Assembly (NCBI GenBank): GCA_049802875.1
Contig: JBARNH010000022.1
Coordinates: 1 to 8,056 of the forward strand
DNA from: Lutacidiplasma sp049802875
GTDB taxonomy: Archaea; Thermoplasmatota; Thermoplasmata; Lutacidiplasmatales; UBA184
Direction: 5' to 3'
Length of the DNA: 8,056 nt
The position numbers and the translations under genes are program-made. This document shows, in pieces, positions 1-6,500 of this stretch. Positions within the stretch are counted from its first letter, which is position 1. Each line of letters opens with the position of its first letter. The notes beneath the pieces are model-generated. The model saw only the letters and a program-made list of their open reading frames with translations. It ran no database searches and was not told where the DNA came from.

Positions 1-1497
1 GGGTGGAGGATGCTCTGTCACCTGGACCACCTGCGGAGGCGGCGGCGTGGGCGCCCCGCCGGTCGTAACGACTCCGACGGCGGATTCGGCGGCGGCGACC
101 GGGCGAATCGGCGCTGCGGTCGTCTCCGTCGGGGCGACCGCTAGATCGAGTTTGGGCGGGATCGCCACCGGCGGGGGCGGGGTCGGTGGCGGTGGTGCGG
201 GCGGCTGGGCCGTTGGTGGCGGTGGAGGAGGCGGTGGTGGAGGCGGGGGCGGAGGCGGCGAAAGGGTGGTAGCCGGCGGCGGTGTCGTTGCAACGGAAGC
301 GATGATCGGCGCCGCAGCCAGTATCGCGGACACCCGTCGGAGCTGCTGCTCCAATTCGAGAGCGGGAGGCAGGTTCGTCGGCGCGACTCCCGGGCGAGCC
401 GCTTCCGAACGCGCGGCGATTCTGCGAGCGGCCTCCGAAACCGCCGGAGGAGCTCGGGCGAGGTCCGCGGCTCCGGCAACTCGGTACCCTTGGGCTAGGT
501 CTAGGGAGAGCGCCGAGGCGCGGGCGATCTGTCCGGCCGCAGCGGCCAGGTCGTTCGTCGCGACCGACACGAGGGCGGCCTCCACCGCGGCATGGATGGG
601 ACGGACGTCGGCGCCGACCGTGATGAGGTCTTGCACCTCGTCCATCAGCGGGTCCAAGGGTGAGCCGGCCACCGCCGGTCCGGCCGCGAGCGGACCGACC
701 GTGACGATCGGTACCGGCTGGATGATCGCGCGCGTGTCGCGCGAGATCGTTGCGGTCAGATTGAAATCGAGTCCGCGGGGGCCGATGCGATACGGGTGCA
801 GTCGCACGTCGTGCGAACTGCCGCGGAACTTTTCGACTCCGACGGCCCGAACGGTCGCTCCGTCGAGCTCCCAGCGGAACAGTCGGATCTCTCCCCGAGC
901 GAGCATCCGCTCGGTCGTATCCACATCCTCGAGAGGGGACTCGACGGTGAGGAAGGTCGTGACCTGCAGGTCCGACAGGAAGCGCAGGAACGTCTGGGCG
1001 CCGGCGACCTCGTTGAACCCCTTCATGCAGAAGTACTGCAGCGCGGTCAACGAATCGATGACGACCCGCGTGTACCCCCGGCGCGCTACCTCGCTGCGGA
1101 GCATCTGCTCCAACGCGGTGATGGTTACCTCAACGCCGGTGAGCTCGGGGGTGCGTCGGATGACGAACGGCACTTGACCGAACGGGACGGCGGACCGGAC
1201 GGCCGAGATGTCCTTGAACGGGACCCGCTCGTAACGCATCACATCCGGGATCGCGTCGAACACTTCGATCCTCTCGAACTCTGGTCCCATCCCGCGGTGG
1301 TTGAGCCGGGCCTCGTTCGGCGGCTCCTCGATCGTTACGAGCAAGCAGCGCTCGCCCCGGCGCACCCCTTCGCAGAGGAACTGCAGTGCGAGAGTGGTCT
1401 TCCCGGTTCCCGCGGGGCCGACGATCAGATACGGACGGCGAGGGATGACCCCGCCCTCTAGCATCAGGTCGAGCCCGGCGTTCCCCGTCGATATCCG
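1..1497 (-). CDS. KaiC-like RecA-superfamily ATPase with proline-rich C-terminal tail (partial, 3' end beyond window)
   Basis: Read on the minus strand, this frame is open from 1584 to base 1 and encodes a RecA-fold ATPase of the archaeal KaiC/RadA-like group. The family-typical opening RISTGNAGLD starts at 1497. Walker A GPAGTGKT lies at 1419-1396, a TIEEP segment with the paired glutamates at 1335-1321, and Walker B VVIDS at 1065-1051. A single ATPase domain appears to end near 720. It is followed by an alanine-rich, probably helical region (about 660-300) and a proline-rich tail that continues past the window edge. Archaeal KaiC-like proteins of this kind are mostly uncharacterised signalling or regulatory ATPases, so no specific role is claimed. 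The start is unresolved: the first ATG is at 1464-1462, inside the conserved opening, and no ATG, GTG or TTG lies between it and the in-frame TAG at 1587-1585. The given end is the limit of recognisable homology. The family call is firm; the start is not. Confidence 0.85.
174..258 (-). repeat. Proline-codon simple repeat in the KaiC-like tail
   Basis: The minus strand carries near-continuous CCN codons. Bases 258-214 encode 15 consecutive prolines, followed by mixed Pro/Ala and another four-proline run at 180-169. On the plus strand this is a G-rich tract of GGN triplets, with several GGG runs. It is low-complexity coding sequence, likely a flexible linker or a ligand for proline-binding partners. 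The long GGN run also explains the glycine-rich shadow reading frame on the plus strand. Confidence 0.9.
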
Positions 1498-1687
1498 AGG
1501 TTCGGACTCCGGCGTAGTTCGTCCTGTTGCGGACGCGGTGGCTCCCCCTACGGTGGTCCGCTCGCGAGGAGGGACGCCGTCGCCCTAGGATGCTTCCCCC
1601 CGCTTCAAGTAGTTTCGGTGCGCGAGGAGACGAGCTCCGGCGGTCGAAGCCGTAAGGGCTATCTTCGCCGGGGCACCCCGCCGACGC
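1498..1687. promoter_or_regulatory. Divergent intergenic region between the KaiC-like ATPase and the isomerase
   Basis: About 190 bases separate the divergently read genes. The left part (1498-1584) is open in the ATPase frame and may be coding. On the plus strand a weak TATA-like CTATCTT at 1659-1665 lies about 29 bases before the GTG at 1688, which would suit a leaderless isomerase transcript. On the minus strand the only AT-rich patch is around 1613-1603. No RNA gene or clear operator was found. The promoter assignments are inference from spacing only. Confidence 0.35.
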
Positions 1688-2725
1688 GTGGTGCGCGCAC
1701 CGGCCAAGGCATCGGGTCGCCTACAACTGCGGGCGCTCGCATCGAGCTTCCCGAGTCATCTCAAGGGCGGATTTCGCGCGGGCGTGAACCTCGCCTCGGC
1801 GGCGACGGGCCGTTCGACGACGGTGTTCTCCGTTGGGATGGGAGGGTCCGGCATCGCCGGCGACCTCGCGCGAGGGATCGTCGAGGCCGAGACCCCGGTG
1901 ACCCTCGAGCAGCTCCGGTCGTCGGACATTCCGCGCGCCGTCGAACGGAAGAGCCGAGTCATCCTCGTCAGCTATTCGGGGGACACGTGGGAAACGCTCC
2001 GCGCGTACGACTCCGCGGGCCGCGCCGGCGCCTCGCGGGTGGTGATCACATCGGGCGGTGCACTCGCCGACCGCGCCGAACGCGACGGGGTCCCGCTGCT
2101 GACGTTACCGCCCGGCCTGCCCCCCCGGTGCGCGGTCGGCCAGATTTTCGGAGGACTCTTGGGCCTCCTCGATCCCTGGTTCCCCGAGTCGAACGAGGGA
2201 CGAGTGGACCGGGCCGCGGAACGGCTCGGGGACCTCATCCCGTCGTTCGCGAGCCCGCGCGGCCCCGCCGCCGCGATCGCGCGGCAGATCGGCCCGCGGT
2301 TTCCGGTGATCTACGCCGAGAAGTCGTTCGCCGCGGTCGCCCGTCGTTGGAAGACCCAGGTCGAGGAGAACGCGAAGCGGCTCGCTATCTTCGACGAAGT
2401 CCCCGAGCTCTTCCACAATGCGATCGTCGCCTGGGACGCGGCGTCGAAGAGCGATGCCCGCCGGTACGCCGTCCTGCTGCTCGAGTGGTCCGGGGCGCTC
2501 CCGCTCACCCGCCGCAGCTTCAGTTATCTTGGGCGGCTGCTCGGACAGCGCGGCGCTCGGGTCCTCGTCGTCCCGTTGGCGGCCGACGACCGGCTCGAGG
2601 CGATGGTGACCGGGGTATCCCTCGGAGACTTCGTCAGCCTGTATCTCGCGGAGCGTCGGGGCGTGGACCCGTACCCGATCGAGGCGATCGGCCGACTGAA
2701 GGCGGCCCTCGCGTCCCCGCGCTGA
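1688..2725 (+). CDS. Bifunctional phosphoglucose/phosphomannose isomerase
   Basis: This 345-aa cytosolic enzyme should interconvert glucose-6-phosphate and fructose-6-phosphate, and mannose-6-phosphate and fructose-6-phosphate, as the archaeal PGI/PMI family does with two SIS sugar-phosphate domains. Visible motifs are GMGGSGIAGD at residues 50-59 (first SIS loop), SYSGDT at 95-100 (phosphate-binding serine/threonine loop), QVEENAKR at 224-231, HNAIVAW at 243-249 and the C-terminal DPYPIEAIGRLK ending at Lys338. Glu227 and His243 are 16 residues apart, the spacing of the catalytic pair recalled for the Pyrobaculum aerophilum enzyme; Lys338 matches the conserved C-terminal lysine. The usual HNEI is HNAI here. 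Length is slightly above the roughly 300-330 aa typical of the family, mostly from N-terminal residues. GTG at 1688 is used, with GTG at 1691 equally possible. No Shine-Dalgarno is seen, and a weak TATA-like box about 29 bases upstream would fit leaderless initiation. Confidence 0.93.
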   Translation: MVRAPAKASGRLQLRALASSFPSHLKGGFRAGVNLASAATGRSTTVFSVGMGGSGIAGDLARGIVEAETPVTLEQLRSSDIPRAVERKSRVILVSYSGDTWETLRAYDSAGRAGASRVVITSGGALADRAERDGVPLLTLPPGLPPRCAVGQIFGGLLGLLDPWFPESNEGRVDRAAERLGDLIPSFASPRGPAAAIARQIGPRFPVIYAEKSFAAVARRWKTQVEENAKRLAIFDEVPELFHNAIVAWDAASKSDARRYAVLLLEWSGALPLTRRSFSYLGRLLGQRGARVLVVPLAADDRLEAMVTGVSLGDFVSLYLAERRGVDPYPIEAIGRLKAALASPR

Positions 2726-2914
2726 CGCGAAGGATGATCGTGCACTCCCCAACTCCGGGCGCCTCGCGCGGAGCGAATAGCGTCAGGTTCACCCGATCGC
2801 TGACCTCCAGGGAGTTCCCCCAACAGGGGCGAAATGCCCCGGTTCGTTCCCCCAAACGTCAGCCGGAGCGACGGATTTCAACGCGGGTCGCGGCCGACCC
2901 TCGAACGTCGGTCA
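2726..2914. other. Non-coding stretch with small hairpin and short direct repeat
   Basis: No convincing gene lies between the isomerase stop and the next promoter. A perfect 5-bp hairpin, GGGGC / GCCCC with loop GAAAT, sits at 2826-2840. The 10-mer GTTCCCCCAA occurs twice, at 2814-2823 and 2846-2855, flanking the hairpin. There is no T-run after the hairpin, so a terminator is not claimed. No tRNA or C/D box RNA could be built. Confidence 0.4.
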
Positions 2915-2922
2915 CTTATTAT
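2915..2922 (+). promoter_or_regulatory. Candidate TATA box upstream of the membrane-anchored protein
   Basis: CTTATTAT is the most AT-rich octamer in the local GC-rich sequence. Archaeal spacing would put the start of transcription near 2945, leaving about 55 bases before the GTG at 3003. It lies too close to the ATG at 2932 to serve as that codon's promoter. Inference from composition and spacing only. Confidence 0.35.
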
Positions 2923-3002
2923 CTCGGAGGAATGTTTGCCCGCCCGCGGCCGATTCCCCCCGGCCCGCCCCTGCGGAGCCCCGACCTCGCGCTCGAACCC
3001 TG

Positions 3003-3458
3003 GTGATCATCGCGATTGTCGTCGTCCTTCTTGTCGCGGCCGGTTCCTTTGGATATTACGAGCTGTATCATCAGCCCACCAAATCCGCCTCGCGCACCAG
3101 CGATCTCACCGTGATGCCCTACCTCTATCCGGGCGTTGGCGATGCCCCGAATTGTGGAGGCGTAGAGACGAACGGCCCGTTTCCCGACCCTGTTTCCTAT
3201 ACCACGGGTAACGAGGTCTCTATGAACATGGTCTTCGACGACGAGAACCAGAGTGGCACTTGTGGGGTTACGGCTATTGACCTCGGCGACGCCCGTTTGC
3301 CGGGGGGGTGTTTCAACTTCAATTACACGGCCACCACGGCCGTTCCCGCGACTTTTGCTTTTGGCGCCCCGCTCAACCTTTCCTTTGAGCTCTACACACC
3401 CTCCGCGAACGGCGACTACCTGGAGGCAATGGTGGTGACGTGCTCGCCTCTGGGCTAG
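3003..3458 (+). CDS. Small membrane-anchored extracytoplasmic protein, unknown function
   Basis: I do not recognise this 151-aa protein. Residues 2-20 form a single hydrophobic segment (IIAIVVVLLVAAGSFGYYE), so it is probably a signal anchor with the remainder outside the cell. The exported part is rich in Gly, Thr, Asn and Tyr, looks beta-rich, and has four cysteines, in PNCGG, GTCGV, GGCFN and VTCSP, that could form two disulfides. Base composition is lower (roughly 55% GC by eye on sampled lines) than the flanking genes. The GTG start at 3003 leaves no positive residues before the membrane segment. The frame stays open upstream with an Arg/Pro-rich stretch (ending PRPRARTL) but no start codon, while ATG 2932 in another frame would join it if one base were added. 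The frame is probably real because of its topology; the N-terminus is doubtful. Confidence 0.6.
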   Translation: MIIAIVVVLLVAAGSFGYYELYHQPTKSASRTSDLTVMPYLYPGVGDAPNCGGVETNGPFPDPVSYTTGNEVSMNMVFDDENQSGTCGVTAIDLGDARLPGGCFNFNYTATTAVPATFAFGAPLNLSFELYTPSANGDYLEAMVVTCSPLG

Positions 3459-3595
3459 CGTTGCCTTGGTTCTCGGCGATTTTGGTTCGGCATCAGCGCG
3501 GCGGGCCCCGCGCGGAACTTTGCGGAACGGACCCCTCCCAATTCCCCATGGCCGGAACCGGGCGCGCTCCGTCGCGTGGCGGGCCGATCAAGTTG
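3459..3595. other. Spacer between membrane protein and tRNA promoter
   Basis: No supported gene is seen. A 69-codon frame from 3466 to 3675 has no family resemblance, no ribosome binding site, and runs across the tRNA promoter, so it is treated as chance. Confidence 0.5.
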
Positions 3596-3604
3596 TGATA
3601 AAAA
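3596..3604 (+). promoter_or_regulatory. Candidate TATA box for the tRNA-Ser transcript
   Basis: TGATAAAAA is the strongest A/T cluster upstream of the tRNA. Archaeal spacing gives a start near 3627, which implies a leader of about 58 nt to be removed by RNase P. The downstream ubiquitin-like gene has no other obvious promoter and may share this transcript. Spacing-based inference. Confidence 0.45.
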
Positions 3605-3685
3605 CCCTAGCGGACCCGTTCGAGGTCCCAGAGGGTCAGTCCCCGGAAAGGCTCAAGTTCACGGCGCTTCCCTGAGGTTTCGGGT

Positions 3686-3805
3686 GCTGAGGTAGCCTAG
3701 CTTGGCCAAGGCGCCAGATTCGAGATCTGGTGGTGCGTATGCATCGCGGGAGTTCAAAGGGCGCCCGGAAACGACGCCGGCCGCCGGAAACTCTCCCCCT
3801 CAGCG
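3686..3805 (+). tRNA. tRNA-Ser(CGA) with a 33-nt intron in the T loop
   Basis: All arms can be paired. The acceptor stem is GCTGAGG (3686-3692) with CCTCAGC (3798-3804), all seven pairs perfect, and discriminator G3805. T8 and A9 follow, then D stem GCCT/AGGC (3695-3698, 3709-3712) and anticodon stem CCAGA/TCTGG (3714-3718, 3726-3730) with loop TTCGAGA. The anticodon CGA at 3721-3723 reads UCG serine codons. The long variable arm GGTGC/GCATC (3732-3736, 3741-3745) is diagnostic of class II tRNA, and G73 suits archaeal serine tRNA. The T stem is GGGAG (3748-3752) with CTCCC (3793-3797). Contiguous sequence does not close the T loop; removing 3759-3791 yields loop TTCAAAT and an 87-nt mature tRNA. 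CCA is not encoded. The intron sits at canonical position 59/60, not the common 37/38. Confidence 0.93.
3759..3791 (+). other. tRNA intron with bulge-helix-bulge splice motif
   Basis: The predicted motif, outside to inside, is: T stem 3748-3752/3793-3797 as outer helix; central four-pair helix TTCA (3753-3756) with GGAA (3786-3789), three Watson-Crick pairs and one A·G mismatch at the inner end; 3-nt bulge AAG (3757-3759) on the 5' side and 3-nt bulge ACT (3790-3792) on the 3' side; inner helix GGCG (3760-3763) with CGCC (3782-3785); 18-nt terminal loop. Cutting after the second base of each bulge, as archaeal tRNA endonuclease does, removes exactly 3759-3791 and restores a consensus T loop. 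Geometry is seen in the sequence; cleavage is inferred. Confidence 0.88.
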
Positions 3806-3837
3806 CCTCCCCGCCGACGGTATCGGTCATCATTGAA

Positions 3838-4032
3838 GTGACGCGCGGAGGCTCGGTCGAGCGTCAACGGTTGCGGGTGGCGCAGGGCACACTGGTCCGG
3901 AATGTACTTCGTTCCGCTGGCCATCCACCCGAGGGCAGCGCCGTCCTCCAGGGGGACGTCTCGATACCGCTCGACACCCCGATAACCGGGCCCGTGCGAC
4001 TCACCGTCGTACCTACCTTCTCGGGTGGATAG
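3838..4032 (+). CDS. MoaD/ThiS/SAMP-like ubiquitin-fold protein with C-terminal Gly-Gly
   Basis: This encodes a small beta-grasp protein ending in TFSGG directly before TAG. The diglycine tail is the site adenylated by E1-like enzymes in MoaD, ThiS and archaeal SAMP proteins, so it likely acts as a sulfur carrier (tRNA thiolation, molybdopterin) or protein modifier. Order of elements: first strand VSVIIEVTRGG, second strand RQRLRVAQGT, helix VRNVLRSAG, then SAVLQGDVSIPLDTPI and final strand PVRLTVVPTF. GTG 3838 gives only 64 aa and cuts into the first strand, which by family comparison should begin near 3820. In frame upstream are only ATC (3829), ATT (3832) and then codons within the tRNA gene, where ATG 3739 and GTG 3730 lie. 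No ribosome binding site is seen. It lies directly behind the tRNA-Ser and is probably co-transcribed with it. The family call is good; the start is unresolved. Confidence 0.75.
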   Translation: MTRGGSVERQRLRVAQGTLVRNVLRSAGHPPEGSAVLQGDVSIPLDTPITGPVRLTVVPTFSGG

Positions 4033-4051
4033 ACGGGAGCGGGTGAGGGAC

Positions 4052-4083
4052 CCCCTCCTCGCGGCTATCGTGGAAGGGAGGGG
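4052..4083 (+). terminator. Hairpin after the ubiquitin-like gene, possible terminator or leader structure
   Basis: CCCCTCC (4052-4058) pairs perfectly with GGAGGGG (4077-4083), with one further T·G pair possible (4059/4076) and a loop of about 16-18 nt. It lies in the 95-nt gap between two genes and is followed by TTAAG but not a T-run. Archaeal termination mainly relies on T-tracts, so the terminator role is uncertain. Confidence 0.3.
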
Positions 4084-4127
4084 TTAAGCTCGCCTGCTTC
4101 GTCTCTAGTACCCGTCAGCGGGGATCC

Positions 4128-5378
4128 GTGCCTACCAGTTGTCCCATTTGCGAGCAGCCCATCCCATCCACGGTCGGTCACTGCTCGGTCTGCGGCTTCC
4201 CCACCGCCCTCGCTATCGAAGGATTACGCTCGATCGGGCCGAACGGCTCCACGGCGTCTGAGCTCGAAGCTGCGCTCCCGCCCGCGACGAAGCTCGGGCC
4301 TCCGGTACCCGAACCGCTTTCGGAAGAAGCCGAGCTGTGCGCGGCGATCAGCCGGGACATCCGGGGGAAGCTCGACTACGTTCGGGAACTCGGCCGGGGC
4401 GCCCCCGACGTAACGAACGACATGTGTCAGGCGGCTCTCAGCGAGGCCGAGGGCCGGGTGACCGAGGCCCTGGACGTGCTCCGGCGGGCGCAGCGGAGTC
4501 TCGACCGTCAGACCGACGAACAGCTCGTGCGACGGCTCGCTTCGCTCCAGGCTCGGGACACGGCGCTTCGGGAGATGGGGGTTCGGTTCGCGCTCGGCCA
4601 GGAGCTGAACCGCTTGAAGGACGCGATCGAGGGCGGACAGCGCGAGGTCGCCGGAGGACTCCTCGTGGAGACGGAGCGCCGTATGACCCAGTTCGAGTCC
4701 GACTGGCGTGGCTTGCAAGGACTCCTCCGTCAGATTGATACCCTCCGGAAAGAAGCGGCCGACCTCGGGATCCCGCTCGGCGAGATCGCGGGGGAGGTTT
4801 CGGAGATCCGCGACCAGCTCCGGGAGCCGGACATTACGGAGGACGCCCTCGACACCATCGCCCAAGGCGCGGCACAAACACTGATGCTCCTTCACGAGGC
4901 GATCCCGACGTCCCTCGAGGAGGAACTCGGTCGCCACGAGACGGTACTCGCCCGATACCCCGAGGATCATGCCCCCAGTGCGGCGGCGCGTCGCCTGCAC
5001 ACCGAGGCCGGCCGTCACCTGAAGAAGGGACGGCTCACCGACGCGGTTCAGAGCGTCCGCGACCTCCGTCGAGAGATCGAGCGGCTCGAGCAATCGCGGG
5101 AGCTGCAAGAGGTCGCCGTCGGAGCGGACCCCGGCGTCGTTCCCGAGGCAACGGCGCCGGTCGAAACGGAGTCGGAGACCCTCGATCGACTGCTCAAGAA
5201 GGCCCGCAGTCTCGCAGGTCGCGTCCGCACGCTCCCTCCGGAGAGCGAGGTGGCGCGCGAGGCCGCCGCGCAGATCCGCGAGGTCACCGACCTGCTCCGA
5301 AACCGGGAGCTGCGCGGAGCCGATCAAGCGCTGGCCCGGTTGATGCGGATGTTGTCGACGGAACCCGGGGGGACGTAG
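4128..5378 (+). CDS. Zinc-ribbon protein with long helical/coiled-coil body
   Basis: The 416-aa product begins with a four-cysteine zinc ribbon, Cys5-x2-Cys8 and Cys19-x2-Cys22 (CPIC and CSVC), followed by a short Pro-rich linker to about residue 65. The rest is almost entirely charged helix, rich in Glu, Arg, Leu and Ala with heptad-like spacing, suggesting coiled coils or a helical bundle. No enzyme motif, signal peptide or membrane segment is visible, so it is probably a cytosolic scaffold. Residues 131-325 align with residues 8-200 of the next gene, including a shared DW (192-193) and an IP (259-260) at matching places; the final block 350-400 also resembles the partner's 213-255. GTG 4128 is chosen because it begins just before the zinc ribbon. 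TAG ends 3 nt before the next ATG, so the two genes form an operon. I do not recognise a named family and assign no function. Confidence 0.85.
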   Translation: MPTSCPICEQPIPSTVGHCSVCGFPTALAIEGLRSIGPNGSTASELEAALPPATKLGPPVPEPLSEEAELCAAISRDIRGKLDYVRELGRGAPDVTNDMCQAALSEAEGRVTEALDVLRRAQRSLDRQTDEQLVRRLASLQARDTALREMGVRFALGQELNRLKDAIEGGQREVAGGLLVETERRMTQFESDWRGLQGLLRQIDTLRKEAADLGIPLGEIAGEVSEIRDQLREPDITEDALDTIAQGAAQTLMLLHEAIPTSLEEELGRHETVLARYPEDHAPSAAARRLHTEAGRHLKKGRLTDAVQSVRDLRREIERLEQSRELQEVAVGADPGVVPEATAPVETESETLDRLLKKARSLAGRVRTLPPESEVAREAAAQIREVTDLLRNRELRGADQALARLMRMLSTEPGGT

Positions 5379-5381
5379 GGA

Positions 5382-6497
5382 ATGCCGAAAGCGGACCCGC
5401 CGTCGATCCCCGTGCTCCGCGCGCGGCTCGAACGCCTCGTCACTCAAGGCCGCGCTCTCGAGCTCGAAGGCCTCCCGTTCCCGACTCTCCACATCGGGGA
5501 GTCGTTCGAGCAGGCGATCCAAGACGGTTCCCCCGAGGCGGCCGCGCTGGTCCTCAAGGGCGGAGAGAACCTGCTCGCGAAAGTATCTCAAGACTGGACG
5601 TGGATCCGCGAACTCCTGCGACGGGCCGACGAGCTCCGCGCGATCGCCTCGACCCTCGGGGTCGACTTGCAACACCTGGACGCGCGGGTGGGCAACCCCC
5701 GGACCCGTTTGCAGACCGACCCGTTGAGCTCGGGCTCGATGGAGAAGGCCGCGGCGAGTGCGTCGCTGGCGCTCGCGGTCCTGAACGATACCATCCCCAA
5801 GTTCTGCGTCCAAGAGGCCCAGAACCTCGGAGAATCGATCCGCCGCGCTCGGGACCGTGGCGAAGAGGTCCGCGAGGCGGCCCGTACCTTCACGCTGCTC
5901 CTCCAGGCGATCCAGGACCAGAACCTCGCCGGCTCCGCTCAACGGCTCGTGGAGACCCGACGCGCGGTCTCTCGGATCCCTCGCGCGCCGGCGCTCCCGG
6001 CGACCAGCCCGCACGAGGAGGAGGAGATCCTCCTCGAGGCGCGAAACCTGGCCCGGCGGTTGCAACGGATCAAGGGGAAGGCCCGCGACGCCCAGAGCGC
6101 CGCGCGACTGATGGCCCAGGTGCGCGCCGCGATCAGTGAAGAACGCCGCTACGGGACTCCGGAAGAGGAGATCGAGGCGCTGTGGCTCGAGGTCGACCGA
6201 ATCACCCGCGAACGAAAGCTCGCGGCGGACAGCGGCGTCGCAGCCCCTGCGCCAGAGCGTCGCGAATCTCCTGACCTTGCCGCCCCGGATATGCTGGAGC
6301 CCCAGTCGGTTGCGAGGTCCACCGAGGGGGAGGAAGAGGACGACGACGAGAAGGCGGAGGAACGGCGTCCGCCGGTCGCGTTCGTGCCGTATAACCCGTA
6401 CATCCCCCCCGACATCCCACCGCCGACCGATGGCGAAGCCGACCCCGACGCGCCCGGTACGCGCACCCGCACTCGGCCCTATCGCGCTCGACCGTAA
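5382..6497 (+). CDS. Helical/coiled-coil protein, paralogue of the upstream gene, with acidic Pro-rich tail
   Basis: This 371-aa protein of unknown function is mostly charged helix to about residue 285. It aligns without large gaps to the upstream protein (residues 8-200 against 131-325; for example QDWTWIRELLRRADELR against SDWRGLQGLLRQIDTLR), so the pair arose by duplication. It lacks the zinc ribbon and the first helical block of its partner. After residue 285 it is disordered-looking: an acidic patch EGEEEDDDEKAEE at 315-327, then VPYNPYIPPDIPPP at 335-348 and a basic C-terminal end. One cysteine (142) is present; no catalytic motif, signal or membrane segment is seen. ATG 5382 follows the previous stop by 3 nt, implying translational coupling. 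Likely a cytosolic partner of the zinc-ribbon protein; that partnership is inferred from tandem arrangement. Confidence 0.85.
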   Translation: MPKADPPSIPVLRARLERLVTQGRALELEGLPFPTLHIGESFEQAIQDGSPEAAALVLKGGENLLAKVSQDWTWIRELLRRADELRAIASTLGVDLQHLDARVGNPRTRLQTDPLSSGSMEKAAASASLALAVLNDTIPKFCVQEAQNLGESIRRARDRGEEVREAARTFTLLLQAIQDQNLAGSAQRLVETRRAVSRIPRAPALPATSPHEEEEILLEARNLARRLQRIKGKARDAQSAARLMAQVRAAISEERRYGTPEEEIEALWLEVDRITRERKLAADSGVAAPAPERRESPDLAAPDMLEPQSVARSTEGEEEDDDEKAEERRPPVAFVPYNPYIPPDIPPPTDGEADPDAPGTRTRTRPYRARP

Positions 6498-6500
6498 TCC

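Noticed and set aside
47..1177. Glycine-rich plus-strand frame opposite the KaiC-like gene
   Set aside because: The minus strand encodes Walker A, Walker B and the family N-terminus; the glycine run is the complement of the proline codons.
1585..1587. TAG upstream of the KaiC-like body read as pyrrolysine
   Set aside because: TAG ends several other genes in this window (3003-3458 gene, ubiquitin-like gene, zinc-ribbon gene), so recoding is not supported.
1618..3006. A 462-codon plus-strand frame overlapping the isomerase
   Set aside because: The isomerase frame at 1688-2725 has clear catalytic motifs; this one is Arg/Pro/Gly-rich with no domain, a frame shadow.
3594..3675. Possible C/D box RNA upstream of the tRNA (GTGATAA and CTGA)
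   Set aside because: The C box has a mismatch, the boxes are about 70 nt apart, and no D'/C' pair or closing stem was found.
3466..3675. 69-codon frame between the membrane protein and tRNA
   Set aside because: No family resemblance, no ribosome binding site, and it crosses the likely tRNA promoter.
3730..3837. ATG 3739 or GTG 3730 as the start of the ubiquitin-like protein
   Set aside because: Both lie inside the tRNA-Ser gene; the resulting basic N-terminus is encoded by tRNA and intron sequence and has no counterpart in the family.
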